The notes below the pieces were generated by a model that was not told the DNA's origin, did no database searches, and saw nothing but the letters and a program-made list of their open reading frames with translations. From Isoetes taiwanensis (Eukaryota; Streptophyta; Lycopodiopsida; Isoetales; Isoetaceae), in NCBI GenBank assembly GCA_021234155.1, contig JAJEKV010000160.1, positions 1,095,196 through 1,159,195 of the forward strand: a DNA stretch of 64,000 bases. Direction: 5' to 3'. The translations under genes and the position numbers were made by a program. Of the stretch, positions 23,517 through 33,865 are shown piece after piece (the stretch's first letter is position 1; every line of letters starts with the position of its first letter).

Positions 23517-24150
23517 ATGGAAGAGATTAACTTTGCACAAGTTTGTGCAAGGTGTCATTATTTGCCGATCACTTCAATGAAGCTTCCTCCAAAAAATGAA
23601 GCTGGTGAAAGGCCACCGGAGGGTTCGCAAAATTTATGCCGATCACTTGAGGAACACGAAAAGGCGAGAATAAGGAGCAATCAAATGCTCATGTGGCCCC
23701 AATAGTTGTCCTTGTTGGCGGGGGACGATTGCACAACCCAGGAGTATATGAGGAAAAAATCGACACCTACACTCACTACGTCTTGGGAGGGAATCATAGC
23801 TTCAAGGCAAGAAGGCAACTTTACAAAGAAAAGAAGAACCGAGGTACCTCTCCGATCCTCTGCTTGTCTCTTGTGGTCTTCTGGGATGAAGAAGCAAAAA
23901 TCGTTGCCAACACCCACAATCGCGACAACGAGTACAAACTAAAGATGAGCTTGTCGACAAGATCCGGTTTATGCACGGGGAGTGCGTAATTTTCAAGGAA
24001 AAGTCACGGTGAGGACTGAAGAAACCCGGCGTTTTCCTTGGAGCTTAAGGGCGTGTGCCATTGAATCTTTGCACGAAATATGGCGAGGCCAACAAAAAGG
24101 CGGTCTCTTATTCCCCGACAACCGGTTCCGATTAGCTTTTAGAGATGGCA
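23517..24150 (+). CDS. C2 ParB/Srx-like domain
   Basis: HYLPITSMKLPP starts the domain. After a frame change follow APIVVLVGGGRLHNPGVYEE, HYVLGGNHSFKARRQLYKEK and LVVFWDEEAKIVANTHNRDN. VLGGNHSFKARRQL corresponds to the V-x-DG-x-HR-xx-A segment of ParB/Srx-like domains, and the NTHNRDN segment to the R/N box after it. In bacteria and phages such a domain is often fused to N6/N4 DNA methylases, as it appears to be here. Binding partner unknown. Confidence 0.6.
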
Positions 24151-24505
24151 AGGTAAGCACAAAATGTATTCCGAATAGCAAACCAACTATTTGACCGTGA
24201 AATCTGCTTGAACAGATTTGGGAACTCAGGACGGATATTCACAATGTTCGGCGAGGGAGTTAAAGAGCAAGGGCAAGGAGATGACCAAGAAAAAACCTGG
24301 GGACGTGCCCAAAAAGAAATGACCATTACCGTCTGGAGGGAAATGCACGGGGCTTCTCCGAGCCAGAGATTTTGGAAAGGCTTCTCCAAAAGTTGTTGAC
24401 AAGGAGTTTAGCCTAGAAGAAATGTCAAAGGAATTGCACAAGTAAGATCTACGCCACAAACTTTACTCTTTAGGCGTTAGAGTCCCAAAAACATCGTGGT
24501 AGATA

Positions 24506-24790
24506 GTGTATTCCGAATACACATACCTTTCTTCACTTGGGCCTTTGTGTATTCGAATACACAATGCTTCTCTAGAGACAAGCAATGTGTTTTCGAGGAA
24601 TACACATTGCCCATGTAAAGGAAGCCATGTGTATTACGGAATACACATGTCCTCTTCTAAAAAGTATTGTGTATTCCAGAATACACATTGCTTTCTTCAG
24701 AGAAGCAATGTGTATTCCGGAATACACAATGCATTTTGTTTCGAGGTAACATCACCCGGTTAACCCAGTTTGTATTCCAGAATACATTTA
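24506..24790. repeat. E2 palindrome array 2, inside an intron
   Basis: Seven copies of TGTGTATTCCGGAATACACA-type palindromes, period about 40-45 bp, wholly within the GT-AG intron 24442-24867. The flanking bases are AATG..CATT here, against AAAGTG..CACTTT in array 1, so the word has diverged between introns but kept its GTGTATTC-GAATACAC core. Confidence 0.9.
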
Positions 24791-25199
24791 GCTTGACTTT
24801 TATTTGTTTTTCTTTTCTTTGCCTTGTTTCTTACTTTTTTACTCATTGTTTCCTTAACGTCTTGCAGCCAAAAGAACGTCATAACATGTCAAACATGTTT
24901 GATGGAGCAGCTAAACGTAGAGACATGGGAAAGGTGCAAGGAACTCTACCCTGTAGCCACTTCTGACGAGCGAATTGTGCAATATGCACCAAATTTTGAG
25001 GGCTGGGTAAGTACTCTATACATTACTCGCCTTTGCACACACGATCTCCTTACAGTTGTTGTCATGTTTTTTCTCAGAGCAAAAAGAAAAACAAAGACCT
25101 TCCCGAGGGCTTCATGCATTTGGTTAGAACAGCACGGGAAGAGAGGTCGTTAGCTGAAAGAAGAACTGTTGAGTTAGAACCATCCGATTACGAGAGATT

Positions 25200-26040
25200 C
25201 AACATGTTTGATCAAAACAATTTATATTCAGTCATTCATGGTGATTGCACGAACCTAGTCGGAACGGTTAAGCCACAGGACTTCACTTTGGTTATTGCTG
25301 ATCTTCCCTACGGGTTTAAGCTTAAAGACAATGAGATATGACGACCAGCCCTTCAAATTTTCAGAGTTTAATGCTTTTATTGATGGAATCAAGCAGATCC
25401 TGCGGCTAAACATTGGCGTTTAGTTACTTTCCATTCGAGCATGCGGTCGGCTTGGTAGAATCGACTTTTCAAAAACCACTTTGGTTCTCCGGTTCAGGGG
25501 GGATATGAAAAACCTTGTGCGGTAAGTCTTATTCCGAATCTGGTTACTTTTCTCTTTGATTCGTAGTGTATTCGGAATAGTATTTCACCTTACGGATTTC
25601 GAAGTGTGTTCTTGTTTTTGCTAAGTAAACATCACTTTATATGTTTTACTAGGTACAAAGCGAACATCAACTACCATGGTGGAGGACCAAGGTTGCTTAG
25701 CAAGGTAGAGTACCTTCATGTAGCTTATTGGAGTTTTGATGGGAAGAGGACCATGGAACACTTTAACCTTTGCTGCTTTGTCAAAACTTCTCAAACGCGT
25801 CCTTGAGTTTCCAGCGATTATTACGAGAAATTGAGGACCCAACCTGCACAAAGGCGGGGATTGTGAATCACTACCCCGAAACCACAAAAGCTCATCAACC
25901 ATCTCACGGACATGTTTCGCGTCCGAGAGACCGGGGTGTGATGCTTTCTCCGGTTCTGGTACTACTATCGCATGTGCACTTAAGAAGGGCGCAGAATGTG
26001 TAGCCGTGGATATTGATAAGGATCTTTGTTAATTTTGTGA
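25200..26040 (+). CDS. C2 DNA methyltransferase domain (N6-adenine/N4-cytosine, class beta order)
   Basis: VIHGDCTNLVGTVKPQDFTL then VIADLPYGF gives motif IV (DPPY-type, here DLPY). RYDDQPFKFSEFNAFIDGIK follows after a one-base frame change. After an intron come NYHGGGPRLLSKVEY and YWSFDGKRTMEHFNL. Then at about 25940-26030 DAFSGSGTTIACALKKGAEC, VAVDIDKDLC gives motif I (FxGSGTT, the SAM-binding loop). Motif IV before motif I is the class-beta arrangement. Such enzymes methylate the amino group of A or C in DNA and are prokaryotic in origin. The target is unknown; the repeated E2 palindrome is a candidate. Frame breaks at about 25340 and 25930 cast doubt on activity. Confidence 0.7.
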
Positions 26041-26671
26041 AGATGAGGACCTGGCTCATGATTTTACCTACTTTACCGGATGAACATCAAGAGCTAGGGG
26101 CCAAGTCTTCATCGATTATGCTAAACTAACATCCTCGGAGATCTGACCTCCATTCTCCAGCTCACTAGGCGATGAGGCAACCTTTGCAGAGCTTAAAGAA
26201 GTAGCTTTAGCTACCATTCCAGGAAGGACAAGGAGGATACAAAACTCAAGTCTCCAAAGGGCAAAGGAGCAGATAGAGAACGAGAAGGGACGAGATGGCG
26301 AGAGAGCAAAAAAGAATGAGGAGGACTATGATGTAGATCTTTGACTACTGCATATTAAAATTATCATTATTTATTACAATGAATCTTCAATATTGATGTA
26401 CAACAATTTATTAAAAACATAGTACTTTTTTTTCCTTTCTATTCTGGTGCTTGTTTTTTGTAATGCTTTCAGTCTCTTCAAGTCTATGCCTAAATTTCGC
26501 TATTTTTATGATTTCTGTTTCATAAGTACAAAGTTTTCGTCTAATAATGGGCCAAAATGGCATGAAAAAAAATGCAAACCTCTAGAAATTCTTAACAACT
26601 ATCAAAAAAGGCTTATTTTAGAAACTTGGTGTTTTTTTAAAGGGAATCTTTGAAACGGGAGTGATGCAACA

Positions 26672-26693
26672 CTCCCGTTTAATTTGCAATCGT
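26672..26693 (-). repeat. E2 right terminal inverted repeat
   Basis: CTCCCGTTTAATTTGCAATC-type end, inverse of the left end. Just inside, AAACGGGAGTGATGCAACAC and ACTCCCGTTT form a tight hairpin (26654-26680). Confidence 0.5.
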
Positions 26694-26729
26694 GTTTGGT
26701 GAGCTATAAGAAGTTTTTATGCATTAGAA

Positions 26730-28573
26730 ATTACTTTCCTTTGCCTTTTTCTCTATCCCCTGTTTCCACTTTTTCTTTCCCATTTTCATTTTCCTCCACA
26801 CTTTCCTTTTTCCTTTTCCCATTTCCCCTACACATTTTCTGTTTCCTTTTTTTCTTTTTTAACCGTCCCTTCTCTCCCTCGCCTCACTTTCCCATTCCCT
26901 TTTCTCTCTTTTTCTTTTATTGATGGACTTTTTCCCTTCCCTTTTCATCATTTCCCTGCTCTCCCCCTTCTTTTCTTTTTTCTCTTTCGCCTTCGCTTTT
27001 TCCATGCCTTTTTTTTCATTCCCAATTTCTCACATTTTTCATGTGCCTATTTTTCTCCTTTCTCCACCCTCTTCTCCTTTTCCCCTTGCCCATTCCTTCA
27101 TCATTTTTTTCCTTTTCCATGCTCTTTCTCTCTTCCGTTTTCCCCTCTTCCCCTTTTTTTCATGCCCTTTTCCCTTTCTCTTATGTCATTTCCCACTATC
27201 ATATTTCTCGTGCCCTTATTCCATTCCCTTCCCCCTTTTTCGCCTTCTTTTTTTTCCTTTCCCTTTCCTTTTTATCCGATCCCCACACTTCCCCTTTTCC
27301 TTTGTTCTTTTTCCCTTTTCTTTCCCCCTTCTTTTTCATTTTTCTCTTTCCCAGTCTCGTTTCCTTTTTTCCCCCTTTTTCATGTGCCCTTTTTCCTCCT
27401 TTTCCCGATCTCTTCCCTTTTCTACATGCCCATTCCTCCTCCTTTTTTCTTTTTTCTTTCCTCACGCTCTTTTTTGCCTCATTTTTGCTGGTTCCTCACC
27501 CTTCATACCTTTTCCTCATCCTAATTCCCTTCTCTTCTCCCCTTGTTGCCTCTCTTTTTCTTTTTCTTTGTCCTTTCCTTTTATAACAGATTTGTGCAGT
27601 TTCTCCACTTCCCCCTTTCTTCTTTTCCTTTTTTCTTTTCGTTTTCCCTCCTACTTTTTTTTCATTTTTTTCCCTCCCTCCTCCCTTTTCCCCTTTTTTT
27701 TCTTTCTTTTTTCCCTTCCCTTTCCCCCTTTCTTTTTCTTCTTTCTTTTCGTTTCCCTTTCCTTTTTTTCCCTTCCTTTCTTCTCATCCTTTTTTTGTTC
27801 CCCTTTTTCCTTCCCTTTTCCTCATTTTCCCAACCTTTCACTCTTCCCCTTTTTTCGGTGCCCTTATCCCATGCCATTTTTTCTTCCCTTTTCTTCTTTC
27901 CTCATCCTTTCTCTTTTCTCCTTTTTCCCTTCCATTTTTTCATACCCTTTTCCCCTTTATTCACCCTTTTCCTCTTCCCCGTTTTCCCGTGCCTTTCACC
28001 TTTTTCCTTTCCCTTTCCCTTTCCCTTTCCCTTTCCCTTTCCCTTTCCCTTTTCCCGATGGCCCTTTTTCCATTCCATTTTCCTCCTTTCCCAACACTTT
28101 CTCTCTTCCCTTTTTTTCCCTTTCATTTTCCCCCCTCCCTTGCCTTTTTCCTTTTCCCTTTCCCTTTCCCTTTTTTCTACCTTTTTTTTTCCTTCCTTTT
28201 TTCTCCACTTTTTTTTCCTTTCCTTTCCCCTTCCCTTTTCCTTCGGCCCTTTTGCCTTCCCTTTTTTCATTTTCTCCTTCCCTTTCCCTTTTTCACTTCC
28301 CCATTTTTTCTTTTCTTTTTCCCACTTTCCCCTTTCCTTTTTCTATTTTTGTCTATCTATATATGCCATTTTCTCTACCCTTTTCTTCTTTCCTCATCCT
28401 TTCTCTTTTCTCCCTTTTCCCTTCCATTTTTTCATACCCTTTTTCCCTCTCTTTTCCCCTTTATTCACCCTTTTCCTCTTCCCCTTTTTCCCATGCCTTT
28501 CACCTTTTTCCTTTCCCTTTCCCTTTTCCCGATGGCCCTTTTTCCATTCCATTTTCCGCCTCTCCCAACACTT
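26730..28573. repeat. CT-rich tract of Helitron H1 (purine strand = Helitron sense strand), left part
   Basis: About 1.85 kb of almost pure pyrimidine on the plus strand, built on CCCTTT with irregular insertions. A regular (CCCTTT)n run lies at 28005-28050. The long open frames (F, P, S, L only) are artefacts. The tract is broken after ACTT at 28573 by E3 and resumes at 45059. An empty-site-like copy (CCCAACACTTTCTCTCTTCC) is present within the tract at about 28093. Confidence 0.85.
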
Positions 28574-28605
28574 AACCATCATTCAATTAAATTGGGATTA
28601 TGTCT
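28574..28605 (+). repeat. E3 left terminal inverted repeat
   Basis: Exact inverse of 45027-45058 (32 bp), with TSD ACTT just outside. Its ATTCAATTAAATTGGGATT part resembles the ends of E1, E2 and E4. Confidence 0.88.
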
Positions 28606-29500
28606 ATTCCAAAATCGCGCCGTATAAGCTATTTATTGACCATTATATTGAATTAACCACACTTTTGCACTGAGTTCATTTTCGGGCTAGGAAGATGCAT
28701 TTTATGTTGAAATGCAAGGGCATCCAAATATTCGGTCCAAATGACCCATATTATGAAAGAATGTTGGCAATATAAAAAGTAGGAAATTGCTTATTAATTC
28801 GTACAATCACCGACGACAACGAAATCTAAACATTGAAATTGTAGTGTTTTACGAATAAATAACAGACAAAGCAAGTTGCTACTGAGTAACGTAGATTTTC
28901 AAGGGTCAAATCGCGTGGCGCTTTTATTCCCATAAATAGCGTATTATAGTGGAACATAAACTTTAAAAACTAATCCGAATCATCGTCGACGGTATTGCGC
29001 AGCGGTCTTGAGATCCTTTTCGATCATGAACAAACCATGCTCGGATTCCATATAAGATGGATTACAACATCAAAGGGATCGGGATAGAAGCGGGGCCGGG
29101 ATTCATAGCAGCGACATCAAGCCAGTCCCCGAAGTTCTATTTCTAGCTTCGCGGCACGCAGCAGAGGTCTGCGTGGTTCATCTGGCAGGTAATAGAATGT
29201 GCCATAATAACAAGCAGAAGGCGGAAGCCGAAGCCGATGGTTTGCCAATTTCATGCATACGTATTTATAGACACCTAAATTATTGACGGTATATACATAC
29301 AAATTATTGCAAGTATAGCAAACCATACACGTAATATAAAAGAACAATACGTACACAGAACCAATAATGCTGATATAAGAACACAATATATATTCGAAAG
29401 AGTTTGGTGTAAAGTATATTTCATATTCAAAACTTATTGGAAAGTGTATTTCCTGTATACATATATATATATATCAAAAAAGTTCCCTTTCTAGAACGAT
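28606..29500. other. E3 left subterminal region
   Basis: No gene is supportable. It probably holds the 3' end of C3: short minus-strand frames near 29000 read MESEHGLFMIEKDLKTAAQY. TATATA simple repeat at about 29459-29474. Confidence 0.35.
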
Positions 29501-29599
29501 CTTCTCTAGGTCCCCATCAATTTCCCGTCCGATTAAGTTCTTGGGTATAGTGTTTGTATCTCTTGACCTTTTTTTCCTGTAGCTATTTTCGTGCAAGAT

Positions 29600-30110
29600 G
29601 CCGACAAAACGAAGCAGGAAGTCATCTTTTTTCAAAATCCTCGGGATGATAGGATGGTGGATTTAGTGATCGCGGATGATTGAAGCAACACTTCAAAGCG
29701 TCATCATCAACTATAATGATGTCTTCCTTCTCCGAACGCCCAAGTCATCCATCATGTCGCTCAAGCATTTCACAAATATTTTTTTACCTGTAGGATCCTT
29801 TGGGTTATTGAATGACTTACATTTGCTCTGATCCCAAACAGATGCCCAATCTCTATGTAACTCAGGAACTACTCTCAAAACTTCCTGTGATATTTCTATT
29901 CTCCATCGGCGACCAAATTGCTGTGAAAAAAAAGAAAGCTTGGTCTAACATCTCCTTCAGATCTGACGCGGATATACCCATTTCGTATATGTCTCAAATG
30001 GTTTCTGTGCATACCATGATAAAGGAAATTGTGCTTTAGGTAACGTTTTGCAGAGCACTCCATTCAAATCGAACACCAGAATTTTGGAGGAAACTGGATT
30101 AGGTCTGTAA
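29600..30110 (-). CDS. C3 FCP1/HAD-like block
   Basis: Reads SKILVFDLNGVLCKTLPKAQ then FETYTKWVYPR and, further on, DIIIVDDDALKCCFNHPRSL. FDLNGVL...VYPR and the V-D-D loop match the E1 domain (FDVNGVL...VYPRPR, IIDDSP). The middle is frame-shifted. The second catalytic Asp is Asn, as in E1. Confidence 0.6.
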
Positions 30111-30146
30111 TAATAAAGCACACACTTGTGAGACAAGGAAAAAGAA

Positions 30147-30260
30147 AATTGAAATCGCGCTTGGCGCGATTTTCAATTCTGTTGGAATAATTGAAATCGC
30201 TTTGGCGATTTTTTCAATTGTTTGAAGAATTGAAATGGCGCTGGCGCCGATTTTCATTGT
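30147..30260. repeat. E3 palindromes, cluster 1
   Basis: Three hairpin-forming copies at about 30147-30180, 30188-30220 and 30228-30260 (TTGAAATCGCGCTTGGCGCG..., AATCGC-TTTGG-CGATT, AATGGCGCTGGCGCCGATT), in non-coding sequence between the FCP1 block and the linker exon. Confidence 0.85.
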
Positions 30261-30396
30261 TTGAATAACATACCTTTACGGTTCCCTGTTCAACATCCGC
30301 AATGATGAGCTTACTCTCATTTGTCTTGGTTGCGCGGAAGTGTCGACCACATCACTTAGTGTTTGAACTATGGTTGATACTTCATTACTCTTTATG

Positions 30397-30579
30397 CTAA
30401 CGACTCGAGCTTTCCGAATCCACTGTATCATCTAGGATTTTGTCTTCTTCGTTTGCGTTACCTACATCCACTTCTGTCGGATTTTCCAATGTGATTGGAA
30501 GGATAGGCACGCTCTCGGCCGCATAGTTAAGCTGTTGCTTGTCGATATTCTTCTTTATGCCCTCTATATGCTTTCTCAT
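30397..30579 (-). CDS. C3 linker exon
   Basis: Short charged segment (KHIEGIKKNIDKQQLNYAAE, ANEEDKILDDTVDSESSSR) joining the methyltransferase-like and FCP1-like blocks. It overlaps the end of the preceding frame by 4 nt (ATGA), more likely a frame break than a new start. Confidence 0.4.
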   Translation of the reverse strand: MRKHIEGIKKNIDKQQLNYAAESVPILPITLENPTEVDVGNANEEDKILDDTVDSESSSR

Positions 30580-31205
30580 TTTTTCAGCTCTGCGGCCGGA
30601 TCTGTGAGGTAAAATTTGGACTTAGAGCTGGAAGCTTTATTTTTTGCACTACCTAGCGGACCCCTAGGTGCCACCTCTAGCACTTTCTCGAAAAAAATAT
30701 CGAGGAAGTCCTTGGCTTGACCATCAGAGACCACACTTTGGCATTTCCTAGCTAGCTTCAGAGCTTCCCGCCCGACATAACCTCCAACATGAAACTCCCA
30801 ACACGTAGACTCTAACGGGCAGAAGGCTTCAATCAGAAAACTCGAAAGGGCCAAAGAAAACCCGTACTTATTCAGCCTCCCCTTATGCGCCGTCAGTAGC
30901 TCATACTTGATTGGTGAATTAAGGACAGGGTCGACCCAGTTTTCTTCTTCCTCTTCCTCTTCCTCTTCGTCCAGGTCCACATCCACATCTGCAGTCCCTT
31001 TCCCTTTGTCTTCGCAATTGGATTCGACATAAAAAACATTCTTCAATAGGGGTTCATCTAGCCGATAGCACTGCCAAGCAATCTTCTCACCTTCTGGTTT
31101 CCCCTTGAGTCTTTCATATTCTTTATCATCCATAATGGCTATCATAAGGACTAGCACATGTGAGATCTTACTTTTCGGTACTAAACTCACTATCTTTGTT
31201 TTCAT
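30576..31205 (-). CDS. C3 methyltransferase-like block, motif-I region
   Basis: 209 clean codons. A DVDVDLDEEEEEEEEEN acidic insert is followed by KYELLTAHKGRLNKYGFSLA, ESTCWEFHVGGYVGREALKL and ARKCQSVVSDGQAKDFLDIF. WEFHVGGYVGREALKLA lines up with E2 DAFSGSGTTIACAL and E1 WPVLSGGYALFGMK. The FxG-x-G spacing is partly kept (F-H-V-G-G), the rest replaced. Ends in KNKASSSKSKFYLTDPAAEL. Confidence 0.55.
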   Translation of the reverse strand: MKTKIVSLVPKSKISHVLVLMIAIMDDKEYERLKGKPEGEKIAWQCYRLDEPLLKNVFYVESNCEDKGKGTADVDVDLDEEEEEEEEENWVDPVLNSPIKYELLTAHKGRLNKYGFSLALSSFLIEAFCPLESTCWEFHVGGYVGREALKLARKCQSVVSDGQAKDFLDIFFEKVLEVAPRGPLGSAKNKASSSKSKFYLTDPAAELKK

Positions 31206-31247
31206 CTATCATTCTTTGCTTGCCTCATCACTTTAATGCATTTGACA

Positions 31248-32024
31248 TCATTTTGCAGCAGCTAGTGCATATGCGTAGGAAATGTCGGAGTGGCAAACTG
31301 TCACGATAGTATAATGCATCTCAGTCGTCAAACCACTGCATGTGTTGAAGAAGGTGCTGTAATCATCCTGTGTCCATCTCGTGCCACGGCTATCAAGAAC
31401 AAATAGAGTGATGTCGGTTGGCCCTTCACCTACCTCTGGCATGGCACACTTATAACCAGTGGACACCTTATAGAAAAAGGAGACTCGATCCTTGCCCGTC
31501 TTCTTCACCAAAGCAACTTTTCTTTTTAGGTCGGGCGCCAACTTTCGTGTGAATCCCCTTAAGAGTTGCCACATTCTTAGCCTTTTTTGTGCTTCACAAA
31601 ATCTTTTGACCAAAATACATATTTCTTAATGTCATCATTAGATCGTTGTACTTTTGCATTAAGCCTATCTCTGATAACATCATGTCTCCTGAGAGCCTTT
31701 GCAGTTCTTCACCAACAGCTTTTTTCAGGACTTTCATATTCTTTATCGATTCGCATGCATCTTCGAAAGATGTCAAGTGCTTTGCTGCAGACGTTTTCTT
31801 GTAGATAACTTCCTTTCTGATGCAACTATCTAGAACGAGAGATTAATTCTCGCATCATCCAATCCTTGTGCCTTTCTCATTTTCGTGATACCTATATCAA
31901 AAATAGACGATCTTGCGGAGGAAAACCCGCCATACCGAATCGGCAACTTCTTTTCGAATAGGCGTCCCAAAATTCGTTCCACTTTTTCCCATACGGGAGG
32001 AAGAAAAAATAATCTTGCAGGCAT
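31248..32024 (-). CDS. C3 methyltransferase-like block, motif-IV region
   Basis: Frames 32024-31830 and 31776-31594, then a clean one 31613-31248: FTRKLAPDLKRKVALVKKTG, FYKVSTGYKCAMPEVGEG, TDITLFVLDSRGTRWTQDDY, STFFNTCSGLTTEMHYTIVT and CHSDISYAYALAAAK. ITLFVLDSRG sits where E2 has FTLVIADLPYG; the DPPY residues are gone. The following STFFNTC...YTIVTVCHSD matches the E2 strand-helix pattern. Confidence 0.5.
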
Positions 32025-32299
32025 CCTTTGGCACCGCTTTGCTCTTCCATTGCCGGCTTATTGCATCCCTTTTTTTTCTTCTTTGATCTAGTGGCCTTGT
32101 TCTTGTCCTGTATTATGGTTTGGGCAATGTGTCCTTTCTAGTAATTTGAATTCGCACTCTTAGATTGCCCTTTGTCCGGTCGGCATTGGTTTTCCATATT
32201 CGATCCATTGGTTCTGGCGTGCATAAGCTGCTCCACATCTGATTTGCAAAATATGGGCCGTTAGATAAAAAAAATAAGCAGTCGTGAAAGTAACAATAT

Positions 32300-32550
32300 C
32301 AAAGCAGCGCCCAGCGTTTTAGATTAATCGCGTATTTACAAAGAAGCGGCGCTTTGGCGCGATTTCTTCATGATGAAAGAATGGCGCCCGGTGGCGTTTC
32401 TTGTAAATCCGTCACACAAATAACAACATAAAAGCAGCGCCCGGTGGCGTTTTGCTAATCCGTATTTAGAAAATCGCAGCCATATGAAGAAATCGCGCCG
32501 GGGCGTTTCTTGTAAATCGTGATTAAAAGCGCTTTGGCGTATTTTGCATA
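32300..32550. repeat. E3 palindromes, cluster 2 (intron)
   Basis: Five or six copies or remnants (near 32306, 32345, 32385, 32432, 32490 and 32528) of the GAAATCGCGCC-GGCGCGATTTC word, several with the core eroded to GCGCCCGGTGGCG. They lie between the ParB and methyltransferase-like exons. Confidence 0.75.
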
Positions 32551-32739
32551 TGTGTGGAACATAAAATACCTTTTATGCGGGGAATGTCTTTCCCATGTCA
32601 TTGATTGTTAAGCTGATTTCGGCTAATTCTGCTGGCATTGTTGTGGAGCCAGCGAGGAATCGGCAATTTCGATTTGAATACGATCTATAGAATAAGCCCG
32701 ATTTCCGGTTTTTTGTGCTGATCGATCAAAACCTTCTGC

Positions 32740-33711
32740 GCCTCCATCGAATCTTTGGCCATCTATTATCATGAAGTGAATATCGAGGTTGCGGTTAAAT
32801 CTTCAAGTTTATTCCATATCAACACCTTCTTCGTCTTCATATCAAAAGGCACCACATCTGCTTAGGCATTGGCACTTGTCCTGGGTTTTCTATCATGCTG
32901 TCGACTATTTCCATTGCGTGCTGCTTGTCAAATCTTCTGCTGACAAACATAGCCTTCGTGGACCTGAAAAGCCTGTCGACATGGATAGGATGCGTGAAGC
33001 TAAGGCCCAGTGGATACTTGTCAGCATATTTCTTGAGTTTGCTCATGGCCTCTAACTGTCTCGCCTTGTCATCATCACTAGTCATATCTGTAATGCCTAG
33101 AACGTCTGGTGTTTCCCTGGCTCTAGAACTTGCATCTTCCTTCTCTTTTAAAGCTTGTAGGTGCTGGACTAGCGGCGGCCTTGTACTGATTGCTCTTCTC
33201 ACAGCTGAGAGACCTTCACATATTTTTTTTGGTGTCAATAGATCACCACCTGACCAGCCAAATTTGAAGAGGTTATCTGCGGCCTCATCCGTTCTTAGGG
33301 CAGTCTCTTTAAAGGAACTAGCACTGCAGTAATTTAACTTCTTCAATACTTTTTTATTTTTCTGACCCGCTTCAAGTAATACGGAACAGTAAGAATCGTC
33401 CTGTTCTTCGCATGTGATCAGAATACCTTGTTTCTTCATTTGATCTGTTTCCTTAACTCTAGACATGAAAATCAGATCTGTCTTTCCGCTAGTCTTGAAG
33501 ATCTCCACATACCATTCTGAGCCCTCTGGTAGATCTTCTTCTGGACATGGAGGCTCTACCTGAGCCTTCATTATTTCGGTCGTATCGTCAATGGTCACAA
33601 CGTGTGCCAAATCTGCAACTGATACATCTTCATCCGTTCTTGGTTTTTTCTGTGCAGATGTCCCTGGACCCTGCGCAGGCTTTGCTTTTCTTTTCACATT
33701 TTTAGAAGATC
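32740..33711 (-). CDS. C3 exon 2: basic N-terminus, WYV block and ParB-like N-terminal half
   Basis: After the acceptor (TTTCAG) the frame runs SSKNVKRKAKPAQGPGTSAQ, KKPRTDEDVS (nuclear-signal-like), then GSEWYVEIFKTSGKTDLIFM and NLFKFGWSGGDLLTPKKICE, then YADKYPLGLSFTHPIHVDRL, TKAMFVSRRFDKQHAMEIVD and SMIENPGQVPMPKQM. The last part is ParB-like (a target strand, then R-R-F-D and a helix before the core). The frame then changes and the core IIDGQRF / SMEAQKVLIDQHKKP appears at about 32790-32690. It is the longest clean coding segment of any C gene here. Confidence 0.6.
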
Positions 33712-33734
33712 CTGAAAGTTACAATCATGTGGTG

Positions 33735-33865
33735 AGTAATGAAATCGCGCCGAGCGCGTTTTCATAGACGCCTTACTTTCAAAAACATAAATTGTACACA
33801 GGGAAAGTAGCAGAGACAACCAAAACCACTCATAATTATAAATCGCGCCCGAAGCCGCTTCTTAA
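33735..33865. repeat. E3 palindromes in intron 1 of C3
   Basis: Two copies (about 33738-33766 and 33838-33864) inside the GT-AG intron 33712-34208. Confidence 0.75.

Larger units (their letters stand above)
22128..26343 (+). pseudogene. C2: ParB-like / N6-N4 DNA methyltransferase gene of E2
   Basis: Segments in order: ARWFVTRGRMENTNLHIGVF and a following block (22860-23160, the counterpart of the WYV block); a basic KKRRKTPLRPKK and KKKKGKGKAP stretch (23310-23500); a ParB/Srx-like domain (23517-about 24150); further exons to 25350; the methylase motifs (25240-26040); and a basic, acidic-ended tail stopping at 26343 (NEEDYDVDL). Clear GT-AG introns are at 24153-24215, 24442-24867, 25007-25077 and 25522-25652; three of the four contain E2 palindromes or fragments. 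Some frame breaks remain, so this copy may not be intact, but it alone keeps the catalytic motifs. Confidence 0.65.
18236..26693. mobile_element. E2: ~8.5-kb element, T2 and the best-preserved C gene
   Basis: The ends are imperfect inverted repeats: left AAGTTGCGTATTAAACGGGA (18236), right (reverse) ACGATTGCAAATTAAACGGG (ending 26693). Both are followed inward by AAAGATTCCC. No clean target duplication is seen, so the tips may be off by a few bases. T2 (minus, 18607-21002) reads to the left end and C2 (plus, to 26343) to the right end, the mirror image of E1. E2 lies inside Helitron H1 near its 3' end. It is the shortest copy and lacks an FCP1 block. Confidence 0.6.

Noticed and set aside
22190-24790. 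CRISPR array (regular repeats with similar-sized spacers)
   Set aside because: The repeats are palindromic and variable, the spacers resemble each other, the arrays sit in spliceosomal introns, and no Cas-like genes are present.
28005-28050. Telomere-like (CCCTTT)n run
   Set aside because: Plant telomeres are CCCTAAA-type; this is a locally regular part of an irregular Helitron-internal tract.
26920-28673. 551- and 376-residue open frames rich in F, P, S and L
   Set aside because: They are translations of a CCCTTT-type tract, open in several frames at once because stop codons are rare in pyrimidine-only sequence.
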